DNA from: Chloroflexota bacterium | Lineage (GTDB): Bacteria; Chloroflexota; Chloroflexia; Thermomicrobiales; UBA6265 | DNA: 41,257 bases | Reading direction: 5' to 3' | NCBI GenBank assembly: GCA_023389575.1 | Contig: JAEWEG010000057.1 | Coordinates: forward strand, 1-41,257 | Shown: one piece after another, positions 32,633 to 40,507 of the stretch | Layout: every line of letters starts with the position of its first letter | Numbering within the stretch: the first letter of the stretch is position 1 | Notes under the pieces: generated by a model | What the model was told of the DNA's origin: nothing | Seen by the model: the letters and a program-made list of their open reading frames with translations, nothing else | Databases searched by the model: none | Program-made: the position numbers and the translations under genes

Positions 32633-32665
32633 AGGGGAGGCTCGCGATGAGCCTCCCCTTCTCGT
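32633..32665. terminator. Terminator between UPF0182 and tetR (convergent)
   Basis: GGGGAGGCTC (32634-32643) and GAGCCTCCCC (32649-32658) form a perfect 10-bp stem with a 5-nt loop, followed on the plus strand by TTCTCGTT. It serves the UPF0182 gene and probably also the convergent tetR gene. Confidence 0.75.
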
Positions 32666-32691
32666 TCCCGTTCGTCCCATGTTACAGAGGG

Positions 32692-33312
32692 TCACCGCCC
32701 GCGCGAGACAACCGGAGGTGTGACCACAGCGCGCGCTGGCCGGACGAGCTTCTCCAGCGAGACAAGCACCAGCCCGAGCGCGTCGTGTTTCGGCTGCCCC
32801 TGCTGAACGTATTCCCAGGCGGAGTACAGCAACGCCCACAGCAGGTGCTGAATCCAGCCGTCGGGGAGTGCGGGATCGATGGTGCCGTCCTCGTACCCTC
32901 GCGCGATCAGCGCCCCGATCGTTGGGTCCAGATTCTCGGTGATGGCATCGGGCTCCTCGCCACAGTCCTCGCGCGTGCCATCCATGTACACCCATACGAT
33001 AAGGTGCCAGTAGTCGAAGTATTCGTGGCACAGGCGAACCAGTGCTTCCGCCGCCGCTCCTTCGTGGATGCGTGCTCGTTCGGTGGCGGCCGCGATTTCG
33101 TCATTGGCGAACTGCCTGACCGCCTCCAGCAGGGCCGCGCGGTCGGGAAAGTACCGGTGCAGTGTGCTGCGAGCCACATACGCCGCATCGGCGATATCCG
33201 CCAACGAGGCGGCCGGGTTCTGGGTCAACACCCCGACCGCGGCCGTCAGGATCGCCTGCCGGGTGCGCTTCCGGGTGGGTGAGTCGGTGGATATGGCGCT
33301 CGAATTTGTCAT
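32692..33312 (-). CDS. TetR-family transcriptional regulator
   Basis: Protein of 206 residues. The N-terminal HTH is typical: RQAILTAAVGVLTQNPAASLADIADAAYVARSTLHRYFPDRAALLEAV, with recognition helix VARSTLHRYF (about 49-58). The C-terminal ligand domain is all-helical, with a WHLIVWVYMDGTREDCGEE stretch. It is divergent from an ABC exporter gene, whose promoter contains a GGACA/TGTCC inverted repeat, so this is very likely its repressor. The ATG at 33312 has no ribosome-binding site, but TACACT lies 6 nt before it, so its mRNA is probably leaderless. Confidence 0.9.
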   Translation of the reverse strand: MTNSSAISTDSPTRKRTRQAILTAAVGVLTQNPAASLADIADAAYVARSTLHRYFPDRAALLEAVRQFANDEIAAATERARIHEGAAAEALVRLCHEYFDYWHLIVWVYMDGTREDCGEEPDAITENLDPTIGALIARGYEDGTIDPALPDGWIQHLLWALLYSAWEYVQQGQPKHDALGLVLVSLEKLVRPARAVVTPPVVSRGR

Positions 33313-33318
33313 GGACGT

Positions 33319-33324
33319 AGTGTA
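33319..33324 (-). promoter_or_regulatory. -10 box giving a leaderless tetR mRNA
   Basis: TACACT on the minus strand ends 6 nt before the ATG at 33312. No Shine-Dalgarno is present. A GTACG/CGTAC inverted repeat (33322-33326/33334-33338) overlaps it and may be an operator. Confidence 0.45.
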
Positions 33325-33351
33325 CGACTCTGCCGTACTCCGATACAGTGC

Positions 33352-33383
33352 TTGACAAAAATGGGACATGTGTGTCCTAATAT
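33352..33383 (+). promoter_or_regulatory. Exporter promoter with TetR-type operator
   Basis: TTGACA (33352-33357) and TAATAT (33378-33383) flank an inverted repeat GGACA-TGTG-TGTCC (33364-33377). The spacer is 20 nt for TAATAT, or 18 for an overlapping CCTAAT, so it may be activated poorly without help. The palindrome lies where a bound repressor would block RNA polymerase. Confidence 0.55.
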
Positions 33384-33427
33384 GGTTCGGCAACTTCCTC
33401 CTTCCATCGCCTCAAGGAGATCCGCGC

Positions 33428-35206
33428 ATGCCCGAGCAACCCAGCCGAATCGCGATCCTCTGGTCCTTCGCTCGTCCGCACATTCCCACCATGGCGCTTG
33501 GATTGCTGCTGGCGCTTATCGGATCGGCCGCCGGGCTGGCCAGTCCGATGGTCACCAAATGGGTGTTGGACAGCCTCGCGGACTCCAATTCCCTGTCCGG
33601 TCCCATACTCGTCCTCATCGGCCTGCTGGTCGTGGGATCGGCCATCTCGCTCTGGCAGTGGATCCTGCTCGGCACGCTGGCCGAGCGAATCGTGCTCGAG
33701 GCCCGGTCCGGCATGGTGCGGACCTTCCTTGGGGCACGGGTGGGGGAAATCACCAGCCGCCCGACCGGCGAACTGGTGACCCGGGTGACATCCGACACAG
33801 TCCTGCTGCGCGAGGCGGCCTCGTCGTCGCTGGTTGGGCTGATCAACGGCGCGATCATGCTGGTCGGCTCACTCATCCTGATGGGCGTCCTCGACCTGCC
33901 GCTCCTCGGCACCACCATGATCGCGGTCGCCATCGTCGTCGTGCTCTTCGTGATCCTGATGCCCGGAATCGGCAAGGCGCAACAGGAGGCGCAGGAATCC
34001 GTCGGCCGGCTCGGTGGCACCCTGGAAAGCGCCCTCCGCGCGATTCGCACCGTCAAGGCCAGTCGCGCCGAAAACCGCCAGGCCGAAGCCATTCTGATCG
34101 AAGCGCACGACTCGGCGCGCCATAGCGTCCGCGCCGTCCGCCGCACCGCGCTAGCCTGGGTGATCGCCTTCTCCGGCATCCAGCTCGCGATCATCGTCAT
34201 CCTCGGCTTCGGCGCCTGGCGCGTCTCCGAAGGCAACCTCGAGGTCTCCAGCCTGATCGCGTTCCTGCTGTACGCGTTCGGCCTGATGGGACCGATCATG
34301 GAGATCAGCCAGAACCTGACCACGCTCCAGTCGGGCATGGCCGCCGCGGGCCGAATACGCGAGATCGCCGGCATCGAACAGGAGGCCGGAAAGGCGATCG
34401 TGCCGGCCACCCCGCCGGCTTCCATCACCGATGCTCCGCTCCTGGCGTTCCGCGACGTTTCCGCCTCCTACGGAGCCGATCTCGAACCCGCCGTCCGCCA
34501 TGTCTCGTTCGACATCCCCCGCACCGGGCACGTCGCCATCGTCGGCCCCTCCGGCGCGGGGAAGACTACGCTCTTCTCGCTAATGCTGCGCTTCATCGAA
34601 CCCGATTCGGGCGACATCCTGATCGATGGCCAGCCGTATTCCTCACTCAGCCACCACGACATCCGGGGCCACCTGGCCTATGTGGAGCAGGAAACGCCGA
34701 TCGTGCCTGGCACCATTCGCGAGAACCTGCTGTTCACCCATCCCGACGCCACCGAGGACGAGATCTGGAAGGTTTTGCATGAGGTTCGGCTCGACGAGAA
34801 GATCCTCTCGCTGGACGACGGCCTCGACACGTCCCTCCAGTCCTCGGAGGTTTCCGGCGGCCAGCGCCAGCGCATCGCCCTCGCCCGGGCCATCCTTCGC
34901 ACGCCGGACATCCTGCTGCTGGACGAGGCCACCACCCAGGTCGACGGCATCACCGAGTCGGCGATTCACCGCTGCATTCGCGACCGGGCCAGCCGTGGCG
35001 CCGTCGTCACCATCGCCCACCGGCTCTCCACGGTGATCGACGCCGACCGGATCATCGTGATGGACGCGGGGAGCATCCGCGCCCAGGGCACCCACAACGA
35101 GCTGCTCGCCACCGACTCGCTGTACCGCGAACTGGTCGAAGCCCTCCGCATCGCCGGCGAGCAGGCTCCGCTTCGCGAACCTGAGCCCGTCGCCGCCCCG
35201 GTGTGA
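33428..35206 (+). CDS. ABC transporter, fused permease and ATPase (exporter)
   Basis: Protein of 592 residues with the half-transporter layout of MsbA-type exporters. Residues 1-315 hold six membrane spans and the intracellular helices (AERIVLEARSGMVRTFLGARVGEI; LVTRVTSDTVLLREAAS). The nucleotide-binding domain has Walker A GPSGAGKTT, Q-loop VEQETPIVPGTIRENL, signature VSGGQRQRIALARA, Walker B ILLLDEATTQVD and H-loop IAHRLST. It should work as a homodimer exporting a lipid or drug. AAGGAG lies 9 nt before the ATG at 33428. Divergent regulation by the adjacent TetR protein fits a drug-efflux role, but the substrate is not shown. Confidence 0.92.
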   Translation: MPEQPSRIAILWSFARPHIPTMALGLLLALIGSAAGLASPMVTKWVLDSLADSNSLSGPILVLIGLLVVGSAISLWQWILLGTLAERIVLEARSGMVRTFLGARVGEITSRPTGELVTRVTSDTVLLREAASSSLVGLINGAIMLVGSLILMGVLDLPLLGTTMIAVAIVVVLFVILMPGIGKAQQEAQESVGRLGGTLESALRAIRTVKASRAENRQAEAILIEAHDSARHSVRAVRRTALAWVIAFSGIQLAIIVILGFGAWRVSEGNLEVSSLIAFLLYAFGLMGPIMEISQNLTTLQSGMAAAGRIREIAGIEQEAGKAIVPATPPASITDAPLLAFRDVSASYGADLEPAVRHVSFDIPRTGHVAIVGPSGAGKTTLFSLMLRFIEPDSGDILIDGQPYSSLSHHDIRGHLAYVEQETPIVPGTIRENLLFTHPDATEDEIWKVLHEVRLDEKILSLDDGLDTSLQSSEVSGGQRQRIALARAILRTPDILLLDEATTQVDGITESAIHRCIRDRASRGAVVTIAHRLSTVIDADRIIVMDAGSIRAQGTHNELLATDSLYRELVEALRIAGEQAPLREPEPVAAPV

Positions 35207-35259
35207 AGCGTTATCACGTCTTGTTGATCGTGAACCTCCGCGATGACGACGCCTATCCA

Positions 35260-35280
35260 GGTCCGACACGAGGTCGGACC
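35260..35280. repeat. Hairpin repeat 1 in the intergenic segment
   Basis: GGTCCGAC (35260-35267) and GTCGGACC (35273-35280) form an 8-bp perfect stem with a 5-nt loop. With the next hairpin it occupies the space between the convergent exporter and yggS genes, so it may act as terminator or be a REP-like element. Confidence 0.5.
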
Positions 35281-35327
35281 CTACAAGGGAGCCACTGAGG
35301 GCTGAGCAGCGACAAGACCCAATGTAC

Positions 35328-35361
35328 GGATCGACGGCCTGCGAAGCAGGTCTGTCGATCC
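35328..35361. repeat. Hairpin repeat 2 in the intergenic segment
   Basis: GGATCGAC (35328-35335) pairs with GTCGATCC (35354-35361), and CCTGC (35338-35342) with GCAGG (35346-35350) around a GAA loop; a small internal loop separates the two stems. The spacing from the first hairpin recalls paired REP hairpins. No transposase is nearby. Confidence 0.5.
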
Positions 35362-35461
35362 TGTGCCGGCAATAGGGGCACCATCCTGATCAGGACAGTC
35401 GAGTCTATTCAGGCATTCGCGGGAAACCACATTGTGACAACGAGCAGTCAGTCCGACGGAG

Positions 35462-36172
35462 TCAACGGCTGCCGAAGATCGCCGACCCGACCCGCACGTG
35501 CGTCGCCCCTTCGGCGATCGCGGCCTCGAAGTCTCCGCTCATGCCCATGGAGAGGACGTCCAAACTGACGTCCGGATAGGCGGCGGCAAGCTCGTCCCGA
35601 AGCTCGCGCAGGAGCCGGAAATAGGGACGCGCGTCCTCCTGGAACTCGACCAGCGGCGCGATCCCCATCAGGCCATCGAGCCGCAGGTGCGCCGAATCGC
35701 GAATCGACTGGACCAGGCTCGCCGCGTCCTCCGGCAGGCAGCCGGACTTCTGCGGCTCCCGTCCGATGTTCACCTGCAGCAGCACGGAGACCAGCGTGTC
35801 CGCCCTGGCCGCTTCCTTCTCCAACGCTTTCACCAGCGACGGTCGATCGACCGATTCGATCCGGTCGAAGATCGCGATCGCCTGCCTGGCCTTGTTCGTC
35901 TGCAGCTGGCCGATCAGGTGCACCCGCATGTCCGTCGGCAGGTCATCCGCGAACTTGGCGCTGGCCTCCTGCACCCGGTTCTCGCCAAACGTCGTCAACC
36001 CCAGCCGGTATGCTTCGTCCACCAGCTCCCGGGGAAACGTCTTCGAGACGGCCGTGATCGTGATGTCATCCGGGTCCCGCCCGGCCTCCACCGCGGCCAG
36101 GCGAACGCGCTCGCGAAGCTCGTCGATGTTCCGCTGCAACGATGACTCACCGGCCCCATTCAGCGAAATCAC
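35462..36172 (-). CDS. PLP-binding protein, YggS/PLPBP family
   Basis: Protein of 236 residues with the alanine-racemase-type TIM barrel that binds PLP but has no known enzyme activity; the family keeps vitamin B6 and amino-acid pools balanced. PLP lysine is in TITAVSKTFPRELV; others: GLTTFGENRVQEA, VHLIGQLQTNKAR, ESVDRPSL, VLLQVNIGREPQKSG, RLDGLMGIAPL, SLDVLSMGMSGDFEAAIAEGATHVRVGSAIFG. The GTG start at 36172 overlaps the pgeF stop (GTGA) and has GGAGG 7-8 nt upstream. It is the last gene of a three-gene coupled operon. Confidence 0.92.
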   Translation of the reverse strand: MISLNGAGESSLQRNIDELRERVRLAAVEAGRDPDDITITAVSKTFPRELVDEAYRLGLTTFGENRVQEASAKFADDLPTDMRVHLIGQLQTNKARQAIAIFDRIESVDRPSLVKALEKEAARADTLVSVLLQVNIGREPQKSGCLPEDAASLVQSIRDSAHLRLDGLMGIAPLVEFQEDARPYFRLLRELRDELAAAYPDVSLDVLSMGMSGDFEAAIAEGATHVRVGSAIFGSR

Positions 36173-37014
36173 GATGCGTCCTCCACGATCGCGATCAGCG
36201 CGCCCTCGCGACCCGCGTTCGGGCCATGCCCCCGGTGCGAGAACCACGAATCCGTGTTGGACCTGGTACAGATCGGCGAGGTCTCGATGTTCTCCGGCCG
36301 CATTCCGGCCCGGATAAGCAGCATCCGGTTGGCCGCTGGTACGTCGAAGTGATGCTTTGGCCCGGGTTTCAGCACGGCGTCGTGGGCACTGTCTCCAAGG
36401 TCGCGCGCCTGATCGAGCCAGGCCTCGATCACCTCGTCGCCCACCTCGTTCGCGCCCGGTCCGATCGCCGGGCCCAGATAGGCCAGCAGATCAGCCGAAT
36501 CGCTGCCGAATTCCCGCGACATCGCCGCCACCGTCGCGCCGCCAACATCCGCCACCGTCCCGCGCCAGCCAGAATGGACCGCCGCCACGGCCCTGCGTAC
36601 CGGATCGACGAGCAGGATCGGCTGGCAGTCGGCGTGCAGGGTCGTGAGGACCACGTCGGGTTCGTTCGTGATCAGCGCGTCGGCATACCCGGCGGACGTT
36701 CCCCGATCCCGCGAACCCTTTCCGGCGTCGGCCGCGCCAACGCGCAACACATCGTTGCCATGCACCTGGCCCATGGTCACGATTTGTTCGGCGTCGACAC
36801 CGATCCCGGCGCACCACAGCTTGCGCATCTCCCAGGCGTCCTCGGCGTCGCGCGGCGAACCAAGCCCGATGTTGCCATCGGCCTTGCCCATGCCCGGCAC
36901 CCGATAGGTCAGCCCGTGGCGCACGAACGCGACGTTCGACAGCAGTTCGGAGCGCAGTGGAACGGGAACTGTCGGGCTGGCGGTGGGGGAGGGGAGGGAT
37001 CGCGATGTCGTCAT
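36169..37014 (-). CDS. pgeF: PgeF/YfiH peptidoglycan editing factor (laccase-domain family)
   Basis: Protein of 281 residues of the DUF152/YfiH family. The metal site is seen in MGQVHGND, TTLHADCQPILL and AVAAVHSGWRGTVADVG, and the C-terminal half has ENIETSPICTRSN and FFSHR-like WFSHRGHG. Reported roles are purification of peptidoglycan precursors (correcting L-Ser misincorporation in UDP-MurNAc) and purine nucleoside phosphorylase or deaminase activity. The ATG start overlaps the upstream gene's stop (ATGA), and its stop overlaps yggS. pgeF-yggS pairing is common near division genes; here a membrane spermidine-synthase-like gene precedes it instead. Confidence 0.92.
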   Translation of the reverse strand: MTTSRSLPSPTASPTVPVPLRSELLSNVAFVRHGLTYRVPGMGKADGNIGLGSPRDAEDAWEMRKLWCAGIGVDAEQIVTMGQVHGNDVLRVGAADAGKGSRDRGTSAGYADALITNEPDVVLTTLHADCQPILLVDPVRRAVAAVHSGWRGTVADVGGATVAAMSREFGSDSADLLAYLGPAIGPGANEVGDEVIEAWLDQARDLGDSAHDAVLKPGPKHHFDVPAANRMLLIRAGMRPENIETSPICTRSNTDSWFSHRGHGPNAGREGALIAIVEDAS

Positions 37015-38642
37015 GGGGTCTCTTCACTCTCTTCGCGCGCCGCGTTCAGGATGATCTGGTCCACCACCCATTCGACCGGCGCGTGGTCGTCGGTGAACAC
37101 GGTCGTAACCTCGGTCACCTCACGCAGGTTACCCGTCGCCAGGCTCGCTTCGCCAACGGTGTGGATAAGTGAACCGGGTTCCTGGACCTGGAGGGAACTG
37201 GCGAAGTTGTCGATCGCGGTCGGGGAGTTCGTCGCGATCACGATGCTGTTCATGTACCGCTCGGTGTCGATCACGTACACGTTCGGGAACACATCACGCA
37301 TGGTCGAGGAGACAACGTCCACGAAGCTGTAGTCGGTATCGGTACGCCCCACGTTGATCACCGCCACGCCTTCCGGCGTCAGGTGATCGGACACCTCCTG
37401 GAAGAACTCGCGAGTCGTCAACTGGAACGGGATGTACGGCTGCTTGTAGGCGTCCACGCCGATCAGGTCGTAGGTGGAATCCGACGTCCGAAGGACATAC
37501 CGCCCATCCTCGATGATCACGTTCAGGTTCGGCTCGTTCATGTCGAACCACTCCCGGCCGACATCGGCGATTTCGGAGTCGATCTCCACGCCATCGATGG
37601 GGACGGGACCGTAGGCCGCCGTCAGTTGCTTGCTCACCGTGCCGCCCGCCAGGCCAATCAACAGCGCGCTGTCAATCGTGGCCGGCCCCGTGAGCGGATT
37701 GAACAACGGCGCCACCATGAAATAGTCCCACGGACCGCGCGTCAGTTGCTGGGTCGGATCGTAGATCGAGTGGGTGGCGTGCCCTTCGTTCAGCGACAGT
37801 TCGAAGGACGTACCATCCTGGACCACCTGGATATAGTTGTCGCTCGACTCGGTCTCGTAGAGCAACTCGCCGCCCTGGGCCGGGCGAATCGCCCCGCCGG
37901 CGTTCACCAGCGATACCACCGCCACCGCGATCGCCAGCACCGTGGCGATGGCCGCCTGGGGAACCGCCCGCAGCCGCAGCAGCCCGATCAGGGATGGGAT
38001 GAAGAGCAGCCCGCCGAGTATCAGGAAGGTACGTCGGGTTCCCACCCAGGGAATGAGCACCAGCACCGGCAGGAAGCTCCCGGCGATCGATCCAACCGTT
38101 CCGAGCGCGTACGTCTTTCCGGAGATATCGCCCGCGTGCTCGACATCGGCCATCCGCAGCCGGATGGCGTAGGGGCTCACGAAGCCCAGCAACGTGATCG
38201 GGACCGCCAGGATCAACAGGACCCCGAGCAGAGAGCCATAGAACGAGCCCACCTCGACATCGTCAAAGGCCTCGAGCGAGAACTGGAGGATGGGGCGCGC
38301 GAGGTACGGGAGCAACGCGCTCCAGACCGCCGCCAGCGCCGTCAGCGAGTACAGCACCCACAGCCGGGGAAAGCGATCGGCCAGCCGCCCGCCGAGCCAG
38401 TAACCGATGGCCAGGTACGTCATGGTCAGGCCGATGACGTTCGCCCAGATGAAGGTGGAATCGCCGAAAAACGGCGCGATCAGGCGCGAGGCGCTCAACT
38501 CGGTGCCGATGCTCGTCATCCCGCCGAGGAATACGATCAGGAGAACGAACAGGTCATCACTACGCGACAACCCCTTCGACGCTGGAGTGCTTGTTTGGGA
38601 TTGGGACACAGAACCTGCCGGAAGGGTAAGCCGGGGTGACAC
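37011..38642 (-). CDS. Membrane protein fused to a spermidine synthase-like domain
   Basis: Protein of 543 residues. The N-terminal 255 residues have about eight hydrophobic spans resembling an MFS-like transporter half (LLIVFLGGMTSIGTELSAS; TYLAIGYWLGGRLADRF). The C-terminal part is a Rossmann methyltransferase-like domain of the SpeE type: ETESSDNYIQVVQDG, DSALLIGLAGGTVSKQL, VDGVEIDSEIADVGREWF, YDLIGVDAYKQPYIPFQLTTREFFQEV. Such fused proteins lack shown polyamine activity in most cases. GTG start at 38642; a second GTG about 11 codons later is an alternative. A TATACT box on the minus strand at 38670-38675 may be the promoter. Confidence 0.88.
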   Translation of the reverse strand: MSPRLTLPAGSVSQSQTSTPASKGLSRSDDLFVLLIVFLGGMTSIGTELSASRLIAPFFGDSTFIWANVIGLTMTYLAIGYWLGGRLADRFPRLWVLYSLTALAAVWSALLPYLARPILQFSLEAFDDVEVGSFYGSLLGVLLILAVPITLLGFVSPYAIRLRMADVEHAGDISGKTYALGTVGSIAGSFLPVLVLIPWVGTRRTFLILGGLLFIPSLIGLLRLRAVPQAAIATVLAIAVAVVSLVNAGGAIRPAQGGELLYETESSDNYIQVVQDGTSFELSLNEGHATHSIYDPTQQLTRGPWDYFMVAPLFNPLTGPATIDSALLIGLAGGTVSKQLTAAYGPVPIDGVEIDSEIADVGREWFDMNEPNLNVIIEDGRYVLRTSDSTYDLIGVDAYKQPYIPFQLTTREFFQEVSDHLTPEGVAVINVGRTDTDYSFVDVVSSTMRDVFPNVYVIDTERYMNSIVIATNSPTAIDNFASSLQVQEPGSLIHTVGEASLATGNLREVTEVTTVFTDDHAPVEWVVDQIILNAAREESEETP

Positions 38643-38688
38643 CTACCCGGCGCGCGGATCGTTTGAATGAGTATACGGGCATCCCGCC

Positions 38689-38732
38689 AGACAAATGTCC
38701 AGCAAATCTTCATCACTTCGCGACACTTGTCT
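38689..38732. repeat. Near-perfect inverted repeat in a divergent promoter region
   Basis: AGACAAATGTC (38689-38699) and GACACTTGTCT (38722-38732) are inverted copies with one mismatch in 11. They lie between the divergent spermidine synthase-like and membrane-protein genes, near the TATACT box of the former. Confidence 0.4.
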
Positions 38733-38790
38733 GATAGGCTCAAAGGAGACCGTGAACGGCATTCACAGCGACATAACGGGGCAGGATTCC

Positions 38791-39519
38791 ATGCGCATTG
38801 CAACCGCACCAGCACGAATGGCGATAGGGTGGGCATTGTTCCCCGTGCTGCTTGGCGTGTCCGCGATCGTGGGTATCACGCTTGGCTGGTTCTCCGGCTG
38901 GGCCAGTTCCGCGTGGGACCAACCGGTCACCTGGCTATACCTGCTCGGACTGTCACCAGCGCTTTGGGTCGCCTGTACGGCCGGCGCCGGGATGACCACG
39001 AATTCCTGGACCTTCGCGGCGATGTTCGGCATGACCTGCACCGTCACCGGTCGGATTTCGGAATACATCACCACGAACTACCTGACCGAAGGCGCCAACT
39101 GGCTCAACTGGTCGAAGCTCGCCGCGGAAATCCCGCTGGCGCTCATCGCCGGAGCCGTCTTCGGCGTCGCCGGGTCCGCATGGCGTCATGACGATGGGAT
39201 CGTCCGCGCCATCGGTGGCGCGCTGATCGCCGGAGTATTGCTCTGGAATGGTTGGACGCACATCCAGCACGACCTCATGTCGTTCGATCTGGTCACCGAA
39301 CGGTTCGGATGGTCGCTGGTCGCGGCCGCCCTCATCGTCGTCGTCCTTTCCGGCACGCTGACCAACATTATCCTGACGGCCGCCCTTGCCGGTGTCATTG
39401 GCTATGTCATCCAGGTCATGTTGCCGGAGAACACCTTCCTCACCGGCCCGGTCCTCTCGGAGCTCTTTCGCCAATTCCTCGACGTAACCAACGCCATCGT
39501 CGACCGGTTCCCACGCTGA
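38791..39519 (+). CDS. Membrane protein of unknown function, DUF6518-like
   Basis: Protein of 242 residues with about six membrane spans: 10-32 (WALFPVLLGVSAIVGITLGWF), 42-62, 67-86, 110-128 (LAAEIPLALIAGAVFGVAG), 137-150, 175-210 (SLVAAALIVVVLSGTLTNIILTAALAGVIGYVI). It has the layout of DUF6518-like proteins of GC-rich Gram-positives, though the match is only by eye. The ATG at 38791 is chosen because GCAGGA lies close upstream; longer starts would add 32 hydrophilic residues. It ends 35 bp before the convergent XRE gene. Confidence 0.65.
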   Translation: MRIATAPARMAIGWALFPVLLGVSAIVGITLGWFSGWASSAWDQPVTWLYLLGLSPALWVACTAGAGMTTNSWTFAAMFGMTCTVTGRISEYITTNYLTEGANWLNWSKLAAEIPLALIAGAVFGVAGSAWRHDDGIVRAIGGALIAGVLLWNGWTHIQHDLMSFDLVTERFGWSLVAAALIVVVLSGTLTNIILTAALAGVIGYVIQVMLPENTFLTGPVLSELFRQFLDVTNAIVDRFPR

Positions 39520-39554
39520 GCGAGGCGTCCATTCGCCCTTTCGTGGGCCAGTAT

Positions 39555-40376
39555 TCAGGGAGCGGGTTCCGACCTGGCGTTGGCGTCCCATTCCCTGCGC
39601 AGCGCGCTCGCCGTCGCCCGGTCCGCCGGGAAGAACGACTCGATCGCCAGTTCCGACACCGTCACATCGAGCGGCGAACCGAACAGCGTGGTGGTGTAGA
39701 GGAACGAGAGGATGCCATCCTCGGTCCGCAATCGTAGCGGAACCACCATTCCCGGATACTCATCCTCGATGTCCTGGTCGAGCTCCGCTCCCGGCGACGG
39801 GTACCCACGCAACTCTCGCTCGAGTTCGCCAATCGCGGCGTCGCCGGTGATCTCGCCCTGGCGTCGAACTCGCGCCAGCGTATGCGCCCGCCATTGCTCC
39901 AGGTTCACGATCCTCCCGGCCAATCCATCGGGGTGAAAGGTGGTTCGCAGCACGTTCATCGGCGGCACCAGTAGGGCGGGCGCCACGCCGGCCAGGAACG
40001 GGTCCATCGCGCCATTGGCCGCCACCAGGTTCCAGTGGCGATCCACCGCCAGCGCCGGATACGGTTCGTGCCCCGCCAGCACCAGATCGATCGCTTCCCG
40101 CACCGGCTCCAGATCGCCCGCGTCGAGATCACGGTGCGGGTGGACGGGCGCGAAGCCGGCCGCGACCAGCAGCGCGTTCTGCTCGCGCAGCGGTATCCGC
40201 AACTCCTCGGAGAGGCGATGGATCATCTCCCGGCTCGGCCGCGAGCGCCCGGTTTCGAGAAAGCTGACATGCCGAGTCGAGACATCCGCCTCGAGCGCGA
40301 GTTCGAGTTGGGTCATCCGCCGGTGTTCACGCCAGGCGCGCAGCATGGCGCCGACCGGCTGGGGGTGCGTGTTCAT
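39555..40376 (-). CDS. XRE-family regulator with MmyB-like ligand domain
   Basis: Protein of 273 residues. The N-terminal helix-turn-helix (LRAWREHRRMTQLELALEADVSTRHVSFLETGRSRPS, about 11-47) is an XRE domain; the rest is the MmyB-like ligand-binding region (YPALAVDRHWNLVAANGAMDPFLAGV; GSPLDVTVSELAIESFFPAD). MmyB-type regulators bind fatty-acid-like ligands and usually control an adjacent gene. Start at the ATG at 40376: TATGCT lies 6 nt upstream, so the mRNA may be leaderless. A 23-bp palindrome at 40408-40430 lies in the divergent region with the NTF2-like gene. Confidence 0.9.
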   Translation of the reverse strand: MNTHPQPVGAMLRAWREHRRMTQLELALEADVSTRHVSFLETGRSRPSREMIHRLSEELRIPLREQNALLVAAGFAPVHPHRDLDAGDLEPVREAIDLVLAGHEPYPALAVDRHWNLVAANGAMDPFLAGVAPALLVPPMNVLRTTFHPDGLAGRIVNLEQWRAHTLARVRRQGEITGDAAIGELERELRGYPSPGAELDQDIEDEYPGMVVPLRLRTEDGILSFLYTTTLFGSPLDVTVSELAIESFFPADRATASALRREWDANARSEPAP

Positions 40377-40382
40377 TCGTCC

Positions 40383-40388
40383 AGCATA
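40383..40388 (-). promoter_or_regulatory. -10 box of the XRE gene (probable leaderless start)
   Basis: TATGCT on the minus strand ends 6 nt before the ATG at 40376. The palindromic operator at 40408-40430 would overlap its -35 region. Confidence 0.4.
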
Positions 40389-40407
40389 CCGCCGGCGCGG
40401 CATGCCC

Positions 40408-40430
40408 TCGATTACCTGCGAGGTAATCGA
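40408..40430. promoter_or_regulatory. Palindromic operator of the XRE/NTF2-like pair
   Basis: Two perfect 10-bp arms, TCGATTACCT (40408-40417) and AGGTAATCGA (40421-40430), flank GCG. This is the longest perfect operator-like dyad in the window, and it lies between the divergent regulator and its presumed target, 32 bp from the regulator start. Confidence 0.75.
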
Positions 40431-40507
40431 CCAGCGGTGCCCATGTCGGCAGGATGGTGACGGGTCCTCGATCTGGAGGACCCACTACTGGTCATCAGGA
40501 GGCCATC

